Shown here: piece by piece, positions 10,143 through 19,900 of the stretch
Position numbering within the stretch: position 1 is the first letter of the stretch
How the letters are laid out: every line of letters starts with the position of its first letter
Assembly: GCA_009859145.1 (NCBI GenBank)
Contig: VRVR01000022.1
Span: 62,001 to 126,000, forward strand
Direction of reading: 5' to 3'
DNA: 64,000 nt
Source of the DNA: Andalucia godoyi
Taxonomy: Eukaryota > Discoba > Jakobea > Jakobida > Andaluciidae
The notes under the pieces: model-generated
What the model saw: only the letters and a program-made list of their open reading frames with translations
The model's database searches: none
Told to the model about the DNA's origin: nothing
Program-made: the position numbers and the translations under genes

Positions 10143-10805
10143 ATGAAGCTCAACTTTGCGTACCCTGCCACCGGAGCACAGAAGACCATCGAGGTCGATG
10201 ATGACAAGAAGTTGTCTCATGTGTACGACAAGCGCATTGCCCAGGAAGTGGTTCTTGACTTTTTGGGAGGTGAGTTCACCGGCTATGTTGCCAAGATTAC
10301 CGGAGGACATGATAAGCAAGGTTTTGCCATGCGCCAGGGAGTTCTCGCCGCATCGCGTGTGAGCCTTTTGCTTCCCATTGGTCTTGGAAACCGCCGTGGT
10401 CGCAAGGGTGAGCGTGCCCGCAAGGCCGTTCGTGGATGCATTGTTGCCCACGATGTTGCCGTGCTGCACCTCGTTATTGTCAAGAAGGGACCTTCTGAAA
10501 TCTCCGGATTGACTGACCGCGTTGTTCCCCGCCGCCTTGGACCCAAGCGTGCGTCGAACATCCGCAAGCTCTTCTTGCTGAGCAAGGGAGACGATGTCCG
10601 CAAGTACGTTGTCAAGCGCACGATCAACAAGGACGGAAAGACCCGCCCCAAGATCAAGGCCCCGAAGATCCAGCGTCTGGTTACCCCCCAGAGACTTCAG
10701 CACAAGCGCCAGATCATTGCAGCCAAGAAGCAGCGCCACGTCCGTGCCGCTGAATCCGCAAAGGCATACGCTGATATGCTCTCCAACCGCAAGGTCCAAG
10801 CGTAA
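10143..10805 (+). CDS. RPS6: 40S ribosomal protein eS6, short C terminus
   Basis: A 220-residue eS6 of the small ribosomal subunit. The start [14 protein letters not shown], the central [20 protein letters not shown] and [17 protein letters not shown], and the [16 protein letters not shown] block near residue 180 are all family signatures. It ends shortly after the AKAYADML helix, about 30 residues earlier than animal eS6 (249 residues). The Arg-rich helix and serine cluster phosphorylated by S6 kinase are therefore missing. No frameshift is evident: the following sequence has no RRxS-type motif close to the stop. A 221-codon open frame on the opposite strand is only a mirror of this highly biased gene. 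Confidence 0.97.
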   Translation: MKLNFAYPATGAQKTIEVDDDKKLSHVYDKRIAQEVVLDFLGGEFTGYVAKITGGHDKQGFAMRQGVLAASRVSLLLPIGLGNRRGRKGERARKAVRGCIVAHDVAVLHLVIVKKGPSEISGLTDRVVPRRLGPKRASNIRKLFLLSKGDDVRKYVVKRTINKDGKTRPKIKAPKIQRLVTPQRLQHKRQIIAAKKQRHVRAAESAKAYADMLSNRKVQA

Positions 10806-10954
10806 AGAAGAAGAAATTTGTTTCTACAATTAGAAGCTGTTGTGTTGTCGTGTCCTTTATTTTTTTCATTAATTATAGTGTGCTTCGGGTTTGGATATTT
10901 TTGCCTGGATTCTCGAAGACGGAAGATCGTACATTTGCTTTTCTTTTATTTATT

Positions 10955-10985
10955 GTATTTGTATTTGTATTTGTATTTGTATTTT
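10955..10985. repeat. (TATTTG)n hexamer tract
   Basis: Five or so tandem TATTTG units in the 300-base spacer between eS6 and the next small gene. The tract encodes Tyr-Leu repeats in one frame, which falsely lengthens the downstream ORF. Confidence 0.8.
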
Positions 10986-11105
10986 TTCCACCGAACAGTT
11001 TTTAGCTTGGTTCTTTGGTTCTCGGAATGGATTGTGTTCTCGCAAAGATTTTCAGGGTTTTTGCGTTCTGCTAAGTGTTGGCATTGTTCTCATACGAATG
11101 GGAAG

Positions 11106-11555
11106 ATGCGCAGCCCTTCCCCGCTTTCACGGCAACTCGCCATCACGCTGAATCCGCTGGAACCCGAGTCGTCTGCATCTCGCGCGACGCCGATAGGAAG
11201 TGCCGTGTCCCTGGACGGATTGCAGGAATCTGCAAATCAGCCACTCAGTGTGCTGGATGCCATTAAACGGGAGTTTCCGGATCTGTACGAGCTTCATGCA
11301 GAGCGTATTGGGTTTTCACTGCTTGCCATCACCGACTGGCATCTGAATCCGCCAGCAGACGTGACCATCCGTGCGTCAAAGGGCCTTCTCACTCATGTCA
11401 GCCGAGTGCTCTTTCGCAACCCGTGGGTTTCCGTGCTAGATTACGCAAACACCGTATGCAAGATCACTTCGCAGTATCTTACGCGAGTATACAGCTCACC
11501 TCTTGCGGATGAATCACCTCATCGATTAACGCCAGACCCCCCATCGCCGCTTTGA
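11106..11555 (+). CDS. Small protein of unknown function
   Basis: A protein of 149 residues from the ATG at 11106. The open frame continues upstream, but that part translates AT-rich leader and a microsatellite. The first 45 residues are Ser/Pro/Leu-rich. The centre is an ordered-looking segment (LDAIKREFPDLYELHAERIG, then ITDWHLNPPADVTIRASKGLL) followed by an amphipathic helix. The end is Pro-rich. Codon choice resembles the neighbouring genes, which is the main reason to call it real. No family is recognised. Confidence 0.55.
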   Translation: MRSPSPLSRQLAITLNPLEPESSASRATPIGSAVSLDGLQESANQPLSVLDAIKREFPDLYELHAERIGFSLLAITDWHLNPPADVTIRASKGLLTHVSRVLFRNPWVSVLDYANTVCKITSQYLTRVYSSPLADESPHRLTPDPPSPL

Positions 11556-11672
11556 TCCCTCATGAACCGGGTCCGAGACCGCGATCGAAACTGCGATCGA
11601 GAAGACGCGATTAAGGACAAAAAAGTGTGGTAACAGCAGTCAATCAAGAAAGAGCCTCTCTCATATATGTAA

Positions 11673-11720
<48 letters not shown>
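11673..11720. repeat. (GTT)n microsatellite
   Basis: About sixteen uninterrupted GTT triplets between two convergent genes. Confidence 0.95.
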
Positions 11721-11722
<2 letters not shown>

Positions 11723-11798
11723 TTAAAATTGCAACGAGATGAAACAGCTCGAAACGAAAAAGAAGAAGAAAAAAGGCGGCGAAGAACTATGTAATGAG

Positions 11799-12674
11799 CT
11801 AGATTAGGAAAGGAATGAGGGCTTTGCGAGATGGAGGAAACTCGCCCGGGAATGTTCGAAGATACCATCTGCGGGTAGCGAGGGAGCGAGGAAGAAACGT
11901 GGAGAGACCGAAAAGAGCCCACAGAACCCCAATGAGGGATGCTGTGGCGATGGCATATCCAATCCATTCGACAAGTTCACCAAAGTAGTTTGGGTTCGTC
12001 ACGAGTCGAAAGAGCCCTGCGTGCGGAACCTTGTATGTGGCGCTGCGGGGCGTGAGAGCCTGTGACTCGGACTCGGGTTGCGACTTTGGATCGGAGGTCG
12101 CTGCTGCCTTCCGTAGTTCCCGAAGCGAATAGTCGGCCCAGCGGTTGATTACGTATCCAATCACAAAGAGAAGAGAGCCAAGAATGAAGCACGGCGAATA
12201 AAAGTAGGAATTCCCGTAGTCGGTGCTTGCCAAATGAAGAGCAAATCCCGCGGAGAAGGTGTAATTTGGAATCATTCCCCCGATGCATATCCCAAGCGGG
12301 GTCGTTTTCGCCGAATACCGCATCGTAAGCGGATGGACTAGTCCGCGATGGAGATAATGTGCGACGTAATATCCGACAAGAACGATTGCAGGCACATCAA
12401 CTTGCCCACTTTGAACCACAAGCCCCACAAACAGTGCCGGAGTAAGCAGCGCACCCGGCGGAAAGTCCGACAAAATATGCGCAAGTCGTTGCGGAATCTC
12501 GATTTGGCTTGATCTGCCCGCCGTTTCCGCCGCCGTCGCAAATTTCCCATAATTCGCCGGCTTCCCAAACTGGACCACAAACGACGAAACAATCAGAATC
12601 GCCGCGAATCCACAGAGTGCATAATACACGATTGAAACCGTTGTACAACACAAAAGAAAAAACGGCTCCGCCAT
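11799..12674 (-). CDS. Steroid 5-alpha-reductase family membrane oxidoreductase (DET2-like)
   Basis: A 291-residue polytopic membrane enzyme of the 3-oxo-5-alpha-steroid 4-dehydrogenase family. Members use NADPH to reduce a double bond in steroids, polyprenols or very-long-chain enoyl-CoA at the ER. The start MAEPFF (ATG at 12674) is chosen because the 25 codons further upstream translate a TATATG microsatellite. Six or so hydrophobic segments are visible. The C-terminal catalytic signature is strong: HAGLFRLVTNPNYFGELVEW (about residues 210-229) and the terminal WYLRTFPGEFPPSRKALIPF. The pattern best fits SRD5A1/DET2-type steroid reductases, but the substrate cannot be assigned. Confidence 0.88.
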   Translation of the reverse strand: MAEPFFLLCCTTVSIVYYALCGFAAILIVSSFVVQFGKPANYGKFATAAETAGRSSQIEIPQRLAHILSDFPPGALLTPALFVGLVVQSGQVDVPAIVLVGYYVAHYLHRGLVHPLTMRYSAKTTPLGICIGGMIPNYTFSAGFALHLASTDYGNSYFYSPCFILGSLLFVIGYVINRWADYSLRELRKAAATSDPKSQPESESQALTPRSATYKVPHAGLFRLVTNPNYFGELVEWIGYAIATASLIGVLWALFGLSTFLPRSLATRRWYLRTFPGEFPPSRKALIPFLI

Positions 12675-12974
12675 TGCGTATGTATATATATATGTGTGTG
12701 TATGTATATGTATATATTCTCGGGAGTGTCTCAACTCCCAAATCACCACCTCGAAGTCGACAGATCACACACACACTTACACCAAATACCAAAAGGAGGA
12801 ATTGAAAAAAAAAATGTCAAAATTCGGACATTGCGCCACTGGAGTTCATGACTACGACCAGCGGCAGGTTTTTTTGTTGTTCTTTTGTTTTTACGACTGA
12901 GAAAAAAGAGTGCGCATTCAAAAAAAGCTGACGGAGAATGCTCAATAAGAAGGTGCAGGTCCGTTTGGCCGCTT
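12675..12974. other. Spacer with TATATG and CA microsatellites
   Basis: Upstream of the reductase ATG lies a TATATG/TGTATA tract (about 12678-12718) and a short CA tract near 12766. Nothing gene-like is seen before the WD40 gene stop at 12975. Confidence 0.6.
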
Positions 12975-14384
12975 CTATTCGAGCCAGTGTATGGACAGAG
13001 AAGCAGCGGGCTGGGGCTGGCCTTCTGTCCACCGTTCTCCCGATGCACACGCGATGAGCGGATACCCGGGGATTGGGCAGACGGATACGCCGTTGATGCA
13101 GTGGTGCGACGGGAGGTTGGTAGAAACGGAGTACACCTTGGAAGGCGTCGAGACTGTCACTGCATCTTCGGAACCCGTGTTTGAGTTCAGTTCCCTTGCA
13201 CTACGCATGTCAAATGCGCAGATTTCAGACGCTCGATTGCCAGTGTACAGGGTTTGTCCGTCATGCGAAAGAGAAATCTGCATTCGTTGGAAGCTCAGGC
13301 TCGTCGATTTCAGCGCCGCGGAAGGCAGGATGCCCGGTCGATGAACTTCGGTCATGATTCGCATCGTCCGAATGTCCCAAACACACACTCGCGGATCTGG
13401 GCTCCGAGAGACTGAGAACAGCTCCAATCCGCTCGCGACCATTTGAACCACTCCGCCAAAATGGCCTTGGAGCACCATCGCCGGTTGGTTTGCCGGAGAC
13501 AGCTGATCATAGATTCGAATCGAGCCGTCTGTGCACCCAGCAGCGAACAAGTGCGCGGACCCATGAAGGGAACAGAGAGCAGTGGCGAGTGGGGTTCGTG
13601 CGAGTCCGGCGTGGCCTGCAGTGTCGAGCTTGAGCCGCCTTGCATACACAGGACTCGATCCAGGAACCATGGGATCGAACAGAGCAACTGTGCTGTTTGC
13701 AAAGCCTGCAGCCATTCGAACCGCATGCGCAACAGCACTTTCATTGTCCTTTTCTTGATTTGCAAAAGACACGAAATTGCACGAAACCGGATGGACGAAC
13801 GACCCCTTGGCGTATCTATCGTCCAAGGAATACGAAGCTCGCGATGCACCAGTAAACCCGTCGACAAGACGCAGGGGCTGTGCGTGCTGTGCGCACAGAA
13901 TTCCACATGTCGGCGGGTCTGCCGAGCTCATCCATGGATACCACACATAATCATAAATCCTGTCGTGACACAGCAGTCCACGAGCCGAGGGACCAGACAG
14001 CTCCGCCGGCATGCCAGACGCGGACGGACACTCGAAAAACGATGCGTCAGCCGGCGTAATCAGACTGTCGTACACCTGAAGCTCAGAATGTGTGTCGCCT
14101 GCCAGCGACTCGCGGGTATGACACGTCAGAAGACAGCTGCCATCCGGTGACCATTGTACTCCATGGTACAGCACCGCCCGTGCTCCAGACGCAGGAACAC
14201 CTTCAGCCTCGGTGTCAGTCCCAGTGCTAGCCCCAGTAGCAGTGTCATGCTCGCTGTCGCTGAGAGGAGTCGCTACTGCAGTCGACTTAAAGAGTCGCAT
14301 CGTCCGTACGGAGGGTCCGCTGCGTGAGCGAGAGACGAGACAGTCGACTACTTTACACTCAACGAAGCGTCCATCATGGATCAA
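12975..14384 (-). CDS. WRAP53: WD40 protein, WRAP53/TCAB1-like
   Basis: A 469-residue WD-repeat protein matching telomerase Cajal body protein 1 (WRAP53), which binds the CAB box of H/ACA scaRNAs and telomerase RNA. Family-specific stretches include GVQWSPDGSCLLTCH (about 71), the HDRIYDYVWYPWMSSADPPT block (about 135-155), LVDGFTGASRASY (about 173), LFAAGCTDGSIRIYD (about 280) and GHFGGVVQMVASG (about 307). The repeat VCVWDIRTMR is near 335. The N-terminal 70 residues are low complexity. The start ATG at 14384 is plausible; a second Met 28 codons later (MRLFKS) is an alternative. It is short compared with human WRAP53 (548 residues) because the N-terminal tail is reduced. Confidence 0.8.
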   Translation of the reverse strand: MIHDGRFVECKVVDCLVSRSRSGPSVRTMRLFKSTAVATPLSDSEHDTATGASTGTDTEAEGVPASGARAVLYHGVQWSPDGSCLLTCHTRESLAGDTHSELQVYDSLITPADASFFECPSASGMPAELSGPSARGLLCHDRIYDYVWYPWMSSADPPTCGILCAQHAQPLRLVDGFTGASRASYSLDDRYAKGSFVHPVSCNFVSFANQEKDNESAVAHAVRMAAGFANSTVALFDPMVPGSSPVYARRLKLDTAGHAGLARTPLATALCSLHGSAHLFAAGCTDGSIRIYDQLSPANQPAMVLQGHFGGVVQMVASGLELFSVSRSPDPRVCVWDIRTMRIMTEVHRPGILPSAALKSTSLSFQRMQISLSHDGQTLYTGNRASEICAFDMRSARELNSNTGSEDAVTVSTPSKVYSVSTNLPSHHCINGVSVCPIPGYPLIACASGERWTEGQPQPAASLSIHWLE

Positions 14385-15026
14385 GCTCGCTCACGATTGA
14401 CACGATTCTTGCAGAGAAGAACCCATCCGCGGAACAACAACGAATGCGCGTACTTTCTTCAAATGTGGAGTCGGAAAAAAAACAGATACAACAGATTTAG
14501 GCTTTCAACGGACCCCCCGTTTGTTGGATGGTTGTTATCTTGTTATTTATGTATTTTTCTTCCTTTCTTTTATATATACATATTGTTAGTTTTTTAACAA
14601 GCCGCGGCTCGTAGTTATGATGTTGGTGATCATCAACGAACGGGCGAAAAACGCCACGATATGTTCTTGCCGCCGGAATAAAAGAAAAAATCCAAGTAAC
14701 ACCCTGCAACCCAAAATCTCTCCACACACTTGGCTCGCATGCTGCGCCTCAGACAGATTTATTTGGCGTAAAAAGTGACTTTTACAATCCGCATCAGCGC
14801 CCATCCAATGAAGCTCCCCTTTTGAGTGGGACATCCGTGGTGTCTGCGCACCCCAAAACAGAAACAACCTATTTTCCTGTTCAGAGCTCTCTAGCTGAGC
14901 AATCAGTGCATTCGTTAGAACCATTTGGACCCTCGGAACCAGGAGAAAACTAGGGGTTTCAACGAGCTTCTTTTATTGCCATTCCGCATTTTTAATCCAC
15001 TTGTTCTCTCTCTCTCTCTCTCGATT

Positions 15027-15076
<50 letters not shown>

Positions 15077-15805
15077 GATCTTTCCTTCTCTGTTTTCAAT
15101 TGAGCGGATATTGCATTGATTGTTGATTGGCAATGGAGTGCGCCGCAGAGGGAGAGAGAGGCCGCGGCGGAGGAATCGGGTTGTCAGTATTCGACAGTGT
15201 CTCTCATTGGGCCTCGACCTTGCACTCCTACGCCGCCGCGACAACAACCGGTAGCAGCAATTTGCAGAAAAGAAAAGCAAAAATGGTCGGCCTTCATTCA
15301 ATAGCAATGTCGACGGCTGTAATAAACAAACGCTCCGCCATACTACCTATTTGGGATGGAGGGTTACAAGAATAACACAAATCAGAGCGCGGGAAAACTA
15401 CCAGCAGCGACCGTAGATTACATCTGGGGTCCGATGCACGGTCCAGGGCCTGCTGTGCACCCTCAGGGGTTATCGAATACTGCAACCCTGGCAGGCATCC
15501 GTTCGGGGGGATTCGATTGCGAAACCACCAGGATCACGCGCCTCTTGCAAGTCCAATCATATAACCGAACCCCTCGCTTTTTTTTCCTTTTCCTTTCCTC
15601 CACCACTCCAGTTCGTATTGCTTTTCCTATTGTTTCTTCTTCTCTTCTCTTCTCTTCTCTTCTCTTCTCTTCTCTTTTTTTTCTTTTCTTTTTTCCTTTT
15701 CCTTTTTCTTTTCCTTTTAAAAAGGTTTTTCAAAACTCTCAGTGCACTTCGAGCGAACATCAGTATCCAGTTATCGGTAGACTTTGCATACGTCTTCCGA
15801 TCCTA
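14385..15805. other. Gene-poor stretch containing repeat A
   Basis: About 1.4 kb without a convincing gene. It contains dispersed repeat A (listed separately), then unique sequence with short ORFs, and a (TCTCT)n tract at about 15635-15676 before the next small ORF. Confidence 0.6.
14702..15226 (-). repeat. Dispersed repeat A, copy 1
   Basis: About 525 bases that recur as the reverse complement at 35146-35658. Outside an internal (CT)n/(GA)n tract (here about 15006-15076) the copies are nearly identical, with only scattered substitutions. In the orientation of this strand a 112-codon ORF (14586-14924) covers the unique part, and its first 68 codons are conserved between copies with one visible change. 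The left edge fades gradually near 14702-14720 and the right edge is sharp near 15226. There are no obvious terminal inverted repeats and no transposase. It could be a non-autonomous mobile element or a segmental duplicate. Confidence 0.85.
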
Positions 15806-16150
15806 ATGAGCTACGCCTTCTCCCTTGCACGTCACCAGCGCCGTTCCAACCCCAACTCAATCTCCGCGTCCAAGTCAGACCACCACGATGCCCCGTCTTC
15901 ATCGCTTCCTAGTGGATTCAATCAGCTAACAGGCCGCCGCAGCCTTGCGTCCTCGTTGCTCGGAATCTCTCGTGGCGGAAATGCCTCCGTCGCGTTTGCC
16001 GAGCCTTCTTCTCTCTTCCTCAACTCTGTTTCTATCCTGTCATCAGCCACTGCAGTCCCTGCAAAGGCTGCTGATGTCCTCCGCGACACTCTTGCAATCA
16101 GCGGCCACGCTTCGGCGCTCTTTGCAACCTTGCGCTCTGCCCTCCTGTAA
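15806..16150 (+). CDS. Possible small protein, Ser/Ala-rich, unknown
   Basis: A protein of 114 residues from the ATG at 15806. The frame is open further upstream, but through a TCTCT repeat. The sequence starts MSYAFSLARHQRR and is Ser/Ala/Leu-rich with amphipathic character. The first 60 residues have few acidic residues, so an organelle-targeting peptide is possible. No family is recognised. A long open frame also runs on the opposite strand (15922-16698), so the coding strand is not certain. Confidence 0.4.
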   Translation: MSYAFSLARHQRRSNPNSISASKSDHHDAPSSSLPSGFNQLTGRRSLASSLLGISRGGNASVAFAEPSSLFLNSVSILSSATAVPAKAADVLRDTLAISGHASALFATLRSALL

Positions 16151-16907
16151 CCCTTTGGTCTCTTCGTGATCGCACCGGGCTTGGGGGTTTGTGCCATCTC
16201 AGTCCTTGCATGCGTGCGTACCTGTGCCTTTTGTTTGTTTCTTTTTGTAGCGCTTTCTGTCTGTTCTCTTCCAGGTTTCGTGTCGTGGAAGCACATCCGG
16301 GTTTCGCACGAAGCATGTTTTCGGTATCGCAGGGTCTGTTGCTCCCCTCCAGTTGCGTCTTCTCTTTTGGCAAGTTGTAGTGTGTTTGGGAGGGCTTGTA
16401 TATAACTTTTATTTGATTTCAAACACACATACAGCGACTTCTTTCTTATTTTTGCAATGCCATTGATCGAAGAACTCTGGAGAGAGGGGGATCGCAGATG
16501 TTTTTGCTTGCTGCTGAAAGCTGTGCTGGCCTTGGGACGCAACCAGGGAAGAAAGACAGAGCGCTGGGAACAACGACACGCCGCATGAGATGTTGCATTC
16601 CCCCCGTCTCGTAATTGATCATGATTTCCAATTAAAAATCTTGTTTCTCGAATATCCACTGCGTACGTCCTTGTAACCTGACGAAAAGCCAAAGACAAGT
16701 CGAGCAGCGACCTCGCATAAAGTCATTTAATCGTTTATGACGCTTATCTCTTCTTTTATTATTCTCTCTCTCTCTCTCTCTCTCTTTCTTTCTTACTCTT
16801 TTCTTTCTCTTTTTCTTTCTCTATTGAGCAAGGCTTTCTTTTCCATTCTTTAAATTTGAGCATAGAACGTCTTTGCAAAGGATAAGAGAAACAGAATTTC
16901 AAGGGTA
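16151..16907. other. Spacer with (CT)n before SF3B1
   Basis: A 757-base gap. It contains a CT tract at about 16763-16786 and other pyrimidine-rich sequence, probably the promoter and leader of the downstream gene. No gene can be supported. Confidence 0.5.
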
Positions 16908-19900
16908 ATGAGTCATGAGCGCGAACCCAAACGCCCCCGTCTTGGCTGGGACTCTGCGGTGTCTGATGGAGCTGCAACGGATCACAATGCGCCGCTGCCG
17001 CCGCTACTGCCGCCTCCTCCTTCGTCCGCACTGGATTCCAAAGAACACAGATCGAAACGAGAACACCTGGAACCGCTGCGACTGAGAAAGACAAGGTGGG
17101 ACATGTCGACAACAGCAACGACGATGACGATGCCAGTGAGTATGAACGAAGCTGCGTCTGTGAATCAGAGTGTGAATGCCGACGGATCCAAGATTGTTGC
17201 GGATACGCTGGAAGCAGAAGCGGCGGAGAAGGGCGAGACGAGTGACCAGGTTTCTCAAGAAGGAGTCTTGTTGGAGGGGCTTCCTGCGTTGAAACCGTAC
17301 GACATTCCGTTCTTCACTGCGCTCATCAAGTCTCACGGGACAGCATATGCAAAGACACAAGCGGGGGTGCAGCCCATGACGGATAACGAGCACGGCGATG
17401 AAGAATTGCTGCTGATTTTGCGGCTTGTGCTCGTCATCAAGAACGGCCTTCCGAGAGACCGCAAGTCTGCACTGTCTGAATTTCGATTACGGATCGCACG
17501 AGGATCGTTTTCTGCCAATGTCCTTCTTGGAAAAGTGCTGATTCCATTGTTTTCGGCTCCCGGAATGGATCCTCAGGAACGGCACTTGGTGCTGAAGTGT
17601 CTCTTTATTGCTGTCCAGTCACTGAATGCGCTGGCCATGTCCGATCCGTCCATGCTCGTCGAGCTGACTTCGCGGTTGTTCAGACTTGTCGTAGGACCGC
17701 TGGTGATGGACGACAAGGATAGAATGGCACGGCTGCAGGGCCGGGATTTGCTCGCTGCTGTCTGCAGATCGGCCGGATGGTCTGGAGTCGCTCGATCGAT
17801 TGCGCCATTGATGTCCAATTTGGACGACGGCGTCAGGATCGCTGCGGCTCGATCCATCGCCATGGTTGCCCTGTCGGTCGGTATTCATCGGATTGTACCG
17901 TTCATCAAGGCTGCGGCTGCTTCGAAGCCCGCGAATCCTGAAAAAAGGGACGACATCACGTGGTTGCTGATTCGCGAATGTGCTGTGCGATCCGTTCATC
18001 AGCTCGCCTCCACGGCTGGCGCGGCTGTGCTCTCGCACCTCGACCAACTGATCGCGGTCGTCGCGCCGTTTCTTGATCTCGATCTTGACAATCGGCAGCA
18101 ATCCCATAGCTCTCGGACGTATGACCAACAGTATCAAATGCCACAGGTTGCGGTTCAACGCCAAAAAACCAGCGAAAGCGACAACGATGCCAGTGATGGT
18201 GACGACAACGGTAATGATGGTGATAATGATAATGATAATGATAACAGCAGCACCGCAGAAGCATCGACAACGGGCAAGAATGCTACCGGCATTCGTGTTG
18301 TGCACAGTCGAAATATCCAAGTGGTGTCGTCGGTATCGAATCCGCAACTCACTACTCGGTTGTGTGTGTCTGCGGCCTTGGCGGTGGCTGCTCTTGCAGA
18401 GGCCTCGTTTCCATATGGTGGCGATTCGTTTGAGCCCGTGGTTCGAACCCTTTGGTCCGGAACGAAGAAACACTCTCGTCGTAGAATTCTCGGGGCGTTT
18501 TTGCGAGCCACCGGATCCGTGATTGCGTTGCTGGAGCCATCGCGAGCTGCAGTGTATTCCAAAGCACTTGTGAGAACCCTGGTGCGTGAGATGGCTGCTC
18601 CGGATGACGACATGAAGCGAATCGTTCTTGGCGTCCTGCGGCAGTGTCTCGTCGCGACCGATTTGAAGGGAGTTGTTGCTCGTGTTCTTGAGTTCAAGCG
18701 CACAAGACCCAAGAACGATCCGTTGGCACCTGTTGGAATCGGTCTGTCCCAGCTTGATGGAATCGCCGGAAGTGGTGATAGCAAGAGAAAGGCGGAAGAA
18801 GCTGAGCAGGACGAGGAGGATGCATTTCCCGCGGATTACATTCTACGCGAACTTGTTCCGCCCTTCTTCTCGGCGTTTTGGACTCGTCGTGTTGTTACAT
18901 CTGCTTCGTCGAATCCAACGACAAATTCGAGCGCCAACGCTGCCGGCGATATCGATGCAAAGCCTACCATGCATGGAAGAAGTGGCGATAGGAGGTTGAT
19001 CCGCTCCGTCATTGAGACGATACCCGTTCTGCTGTCCCGCGCTGGAGGATCCGTACTGCCGCTATTGCAGCATACGCTGATTCATTTGAAGGATGACTGT
19101 CGTCCGTTGCGTCAGCTGACGCTAGATGGCATTGTCGATGCCTTTGAGATCTTTGGCCTCCCGCGTTCGTATGATTCTCGTACCGATGACTTGCTAATTG
19201 ATGGAATCCTGTTCACTCTTGAGGATTCCATGACGGCCCAAAGCGTTACCGGCTCCACAAAGAATGCTGCTGCGGACGAAGAGGCAATGACTGTGGATGA
19301 GTTAAACTATGCAAAGTCGGGTACCCGATGTTTGGCTACCGTCCTCATGGCGTTCGTGCAGCGTGCGTACAATGCGACCGGCTCTGCAGAACAGGTGTCG
19401 ACGTCATCGTCATTCAAGAATTCAAGTGCGATCGGCTGGGCATCTCAAGTGCACCTCAGTAACGTTACTCAGTATCTTGGACAAGTGTCGCGATACGTAG
19501 AATCACACCTATCCCATCGATCTCCAAAACAACGGCACACGGCAGCGCTTGTTGCTTCGGCATGCGCGTCAGGTCCGCTTCTGAAATCACGTCGAACTGA
19601 CATTTTGCTTCGTTTCGCGAGAATATGTGTCGAGAACCTCGGTGAGCCGTTTCCAGATGTTTTGGCAGCCATATTGGATGCTCTTCGTGCGTCCATGGAG
19701 GCGTTGACGTCGATTGCCAAGACGAGTGTGGGCCAGAGTGCATTGTTGCCGCCGTCTTCTGCTCAGGCGGAGGCAGCGGCAAAGACGGGAAGACGGCGCG
19801 GTTTCGAACTCACTGATCCGGATACGGGTTCTTTGGATTCTCAGCGAGTTGTTGCTGTTTCTTTGGGTGACTTGGTTGCCCGTTTGACTCCGATTTTGAG

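Noticed and set aside
10134-10799. A 221-codon open frame antisense to eS6
   Set aside because: It mirrors the codon bias of the eS6 gene; its protein resembles nothing and eS6 is unambiguous.
14721-15226. Repeat A as part of a Fanzor element
   Set aside because: Neither the helix nor the zinc-ribbon motif occurs in any frame of either copy.
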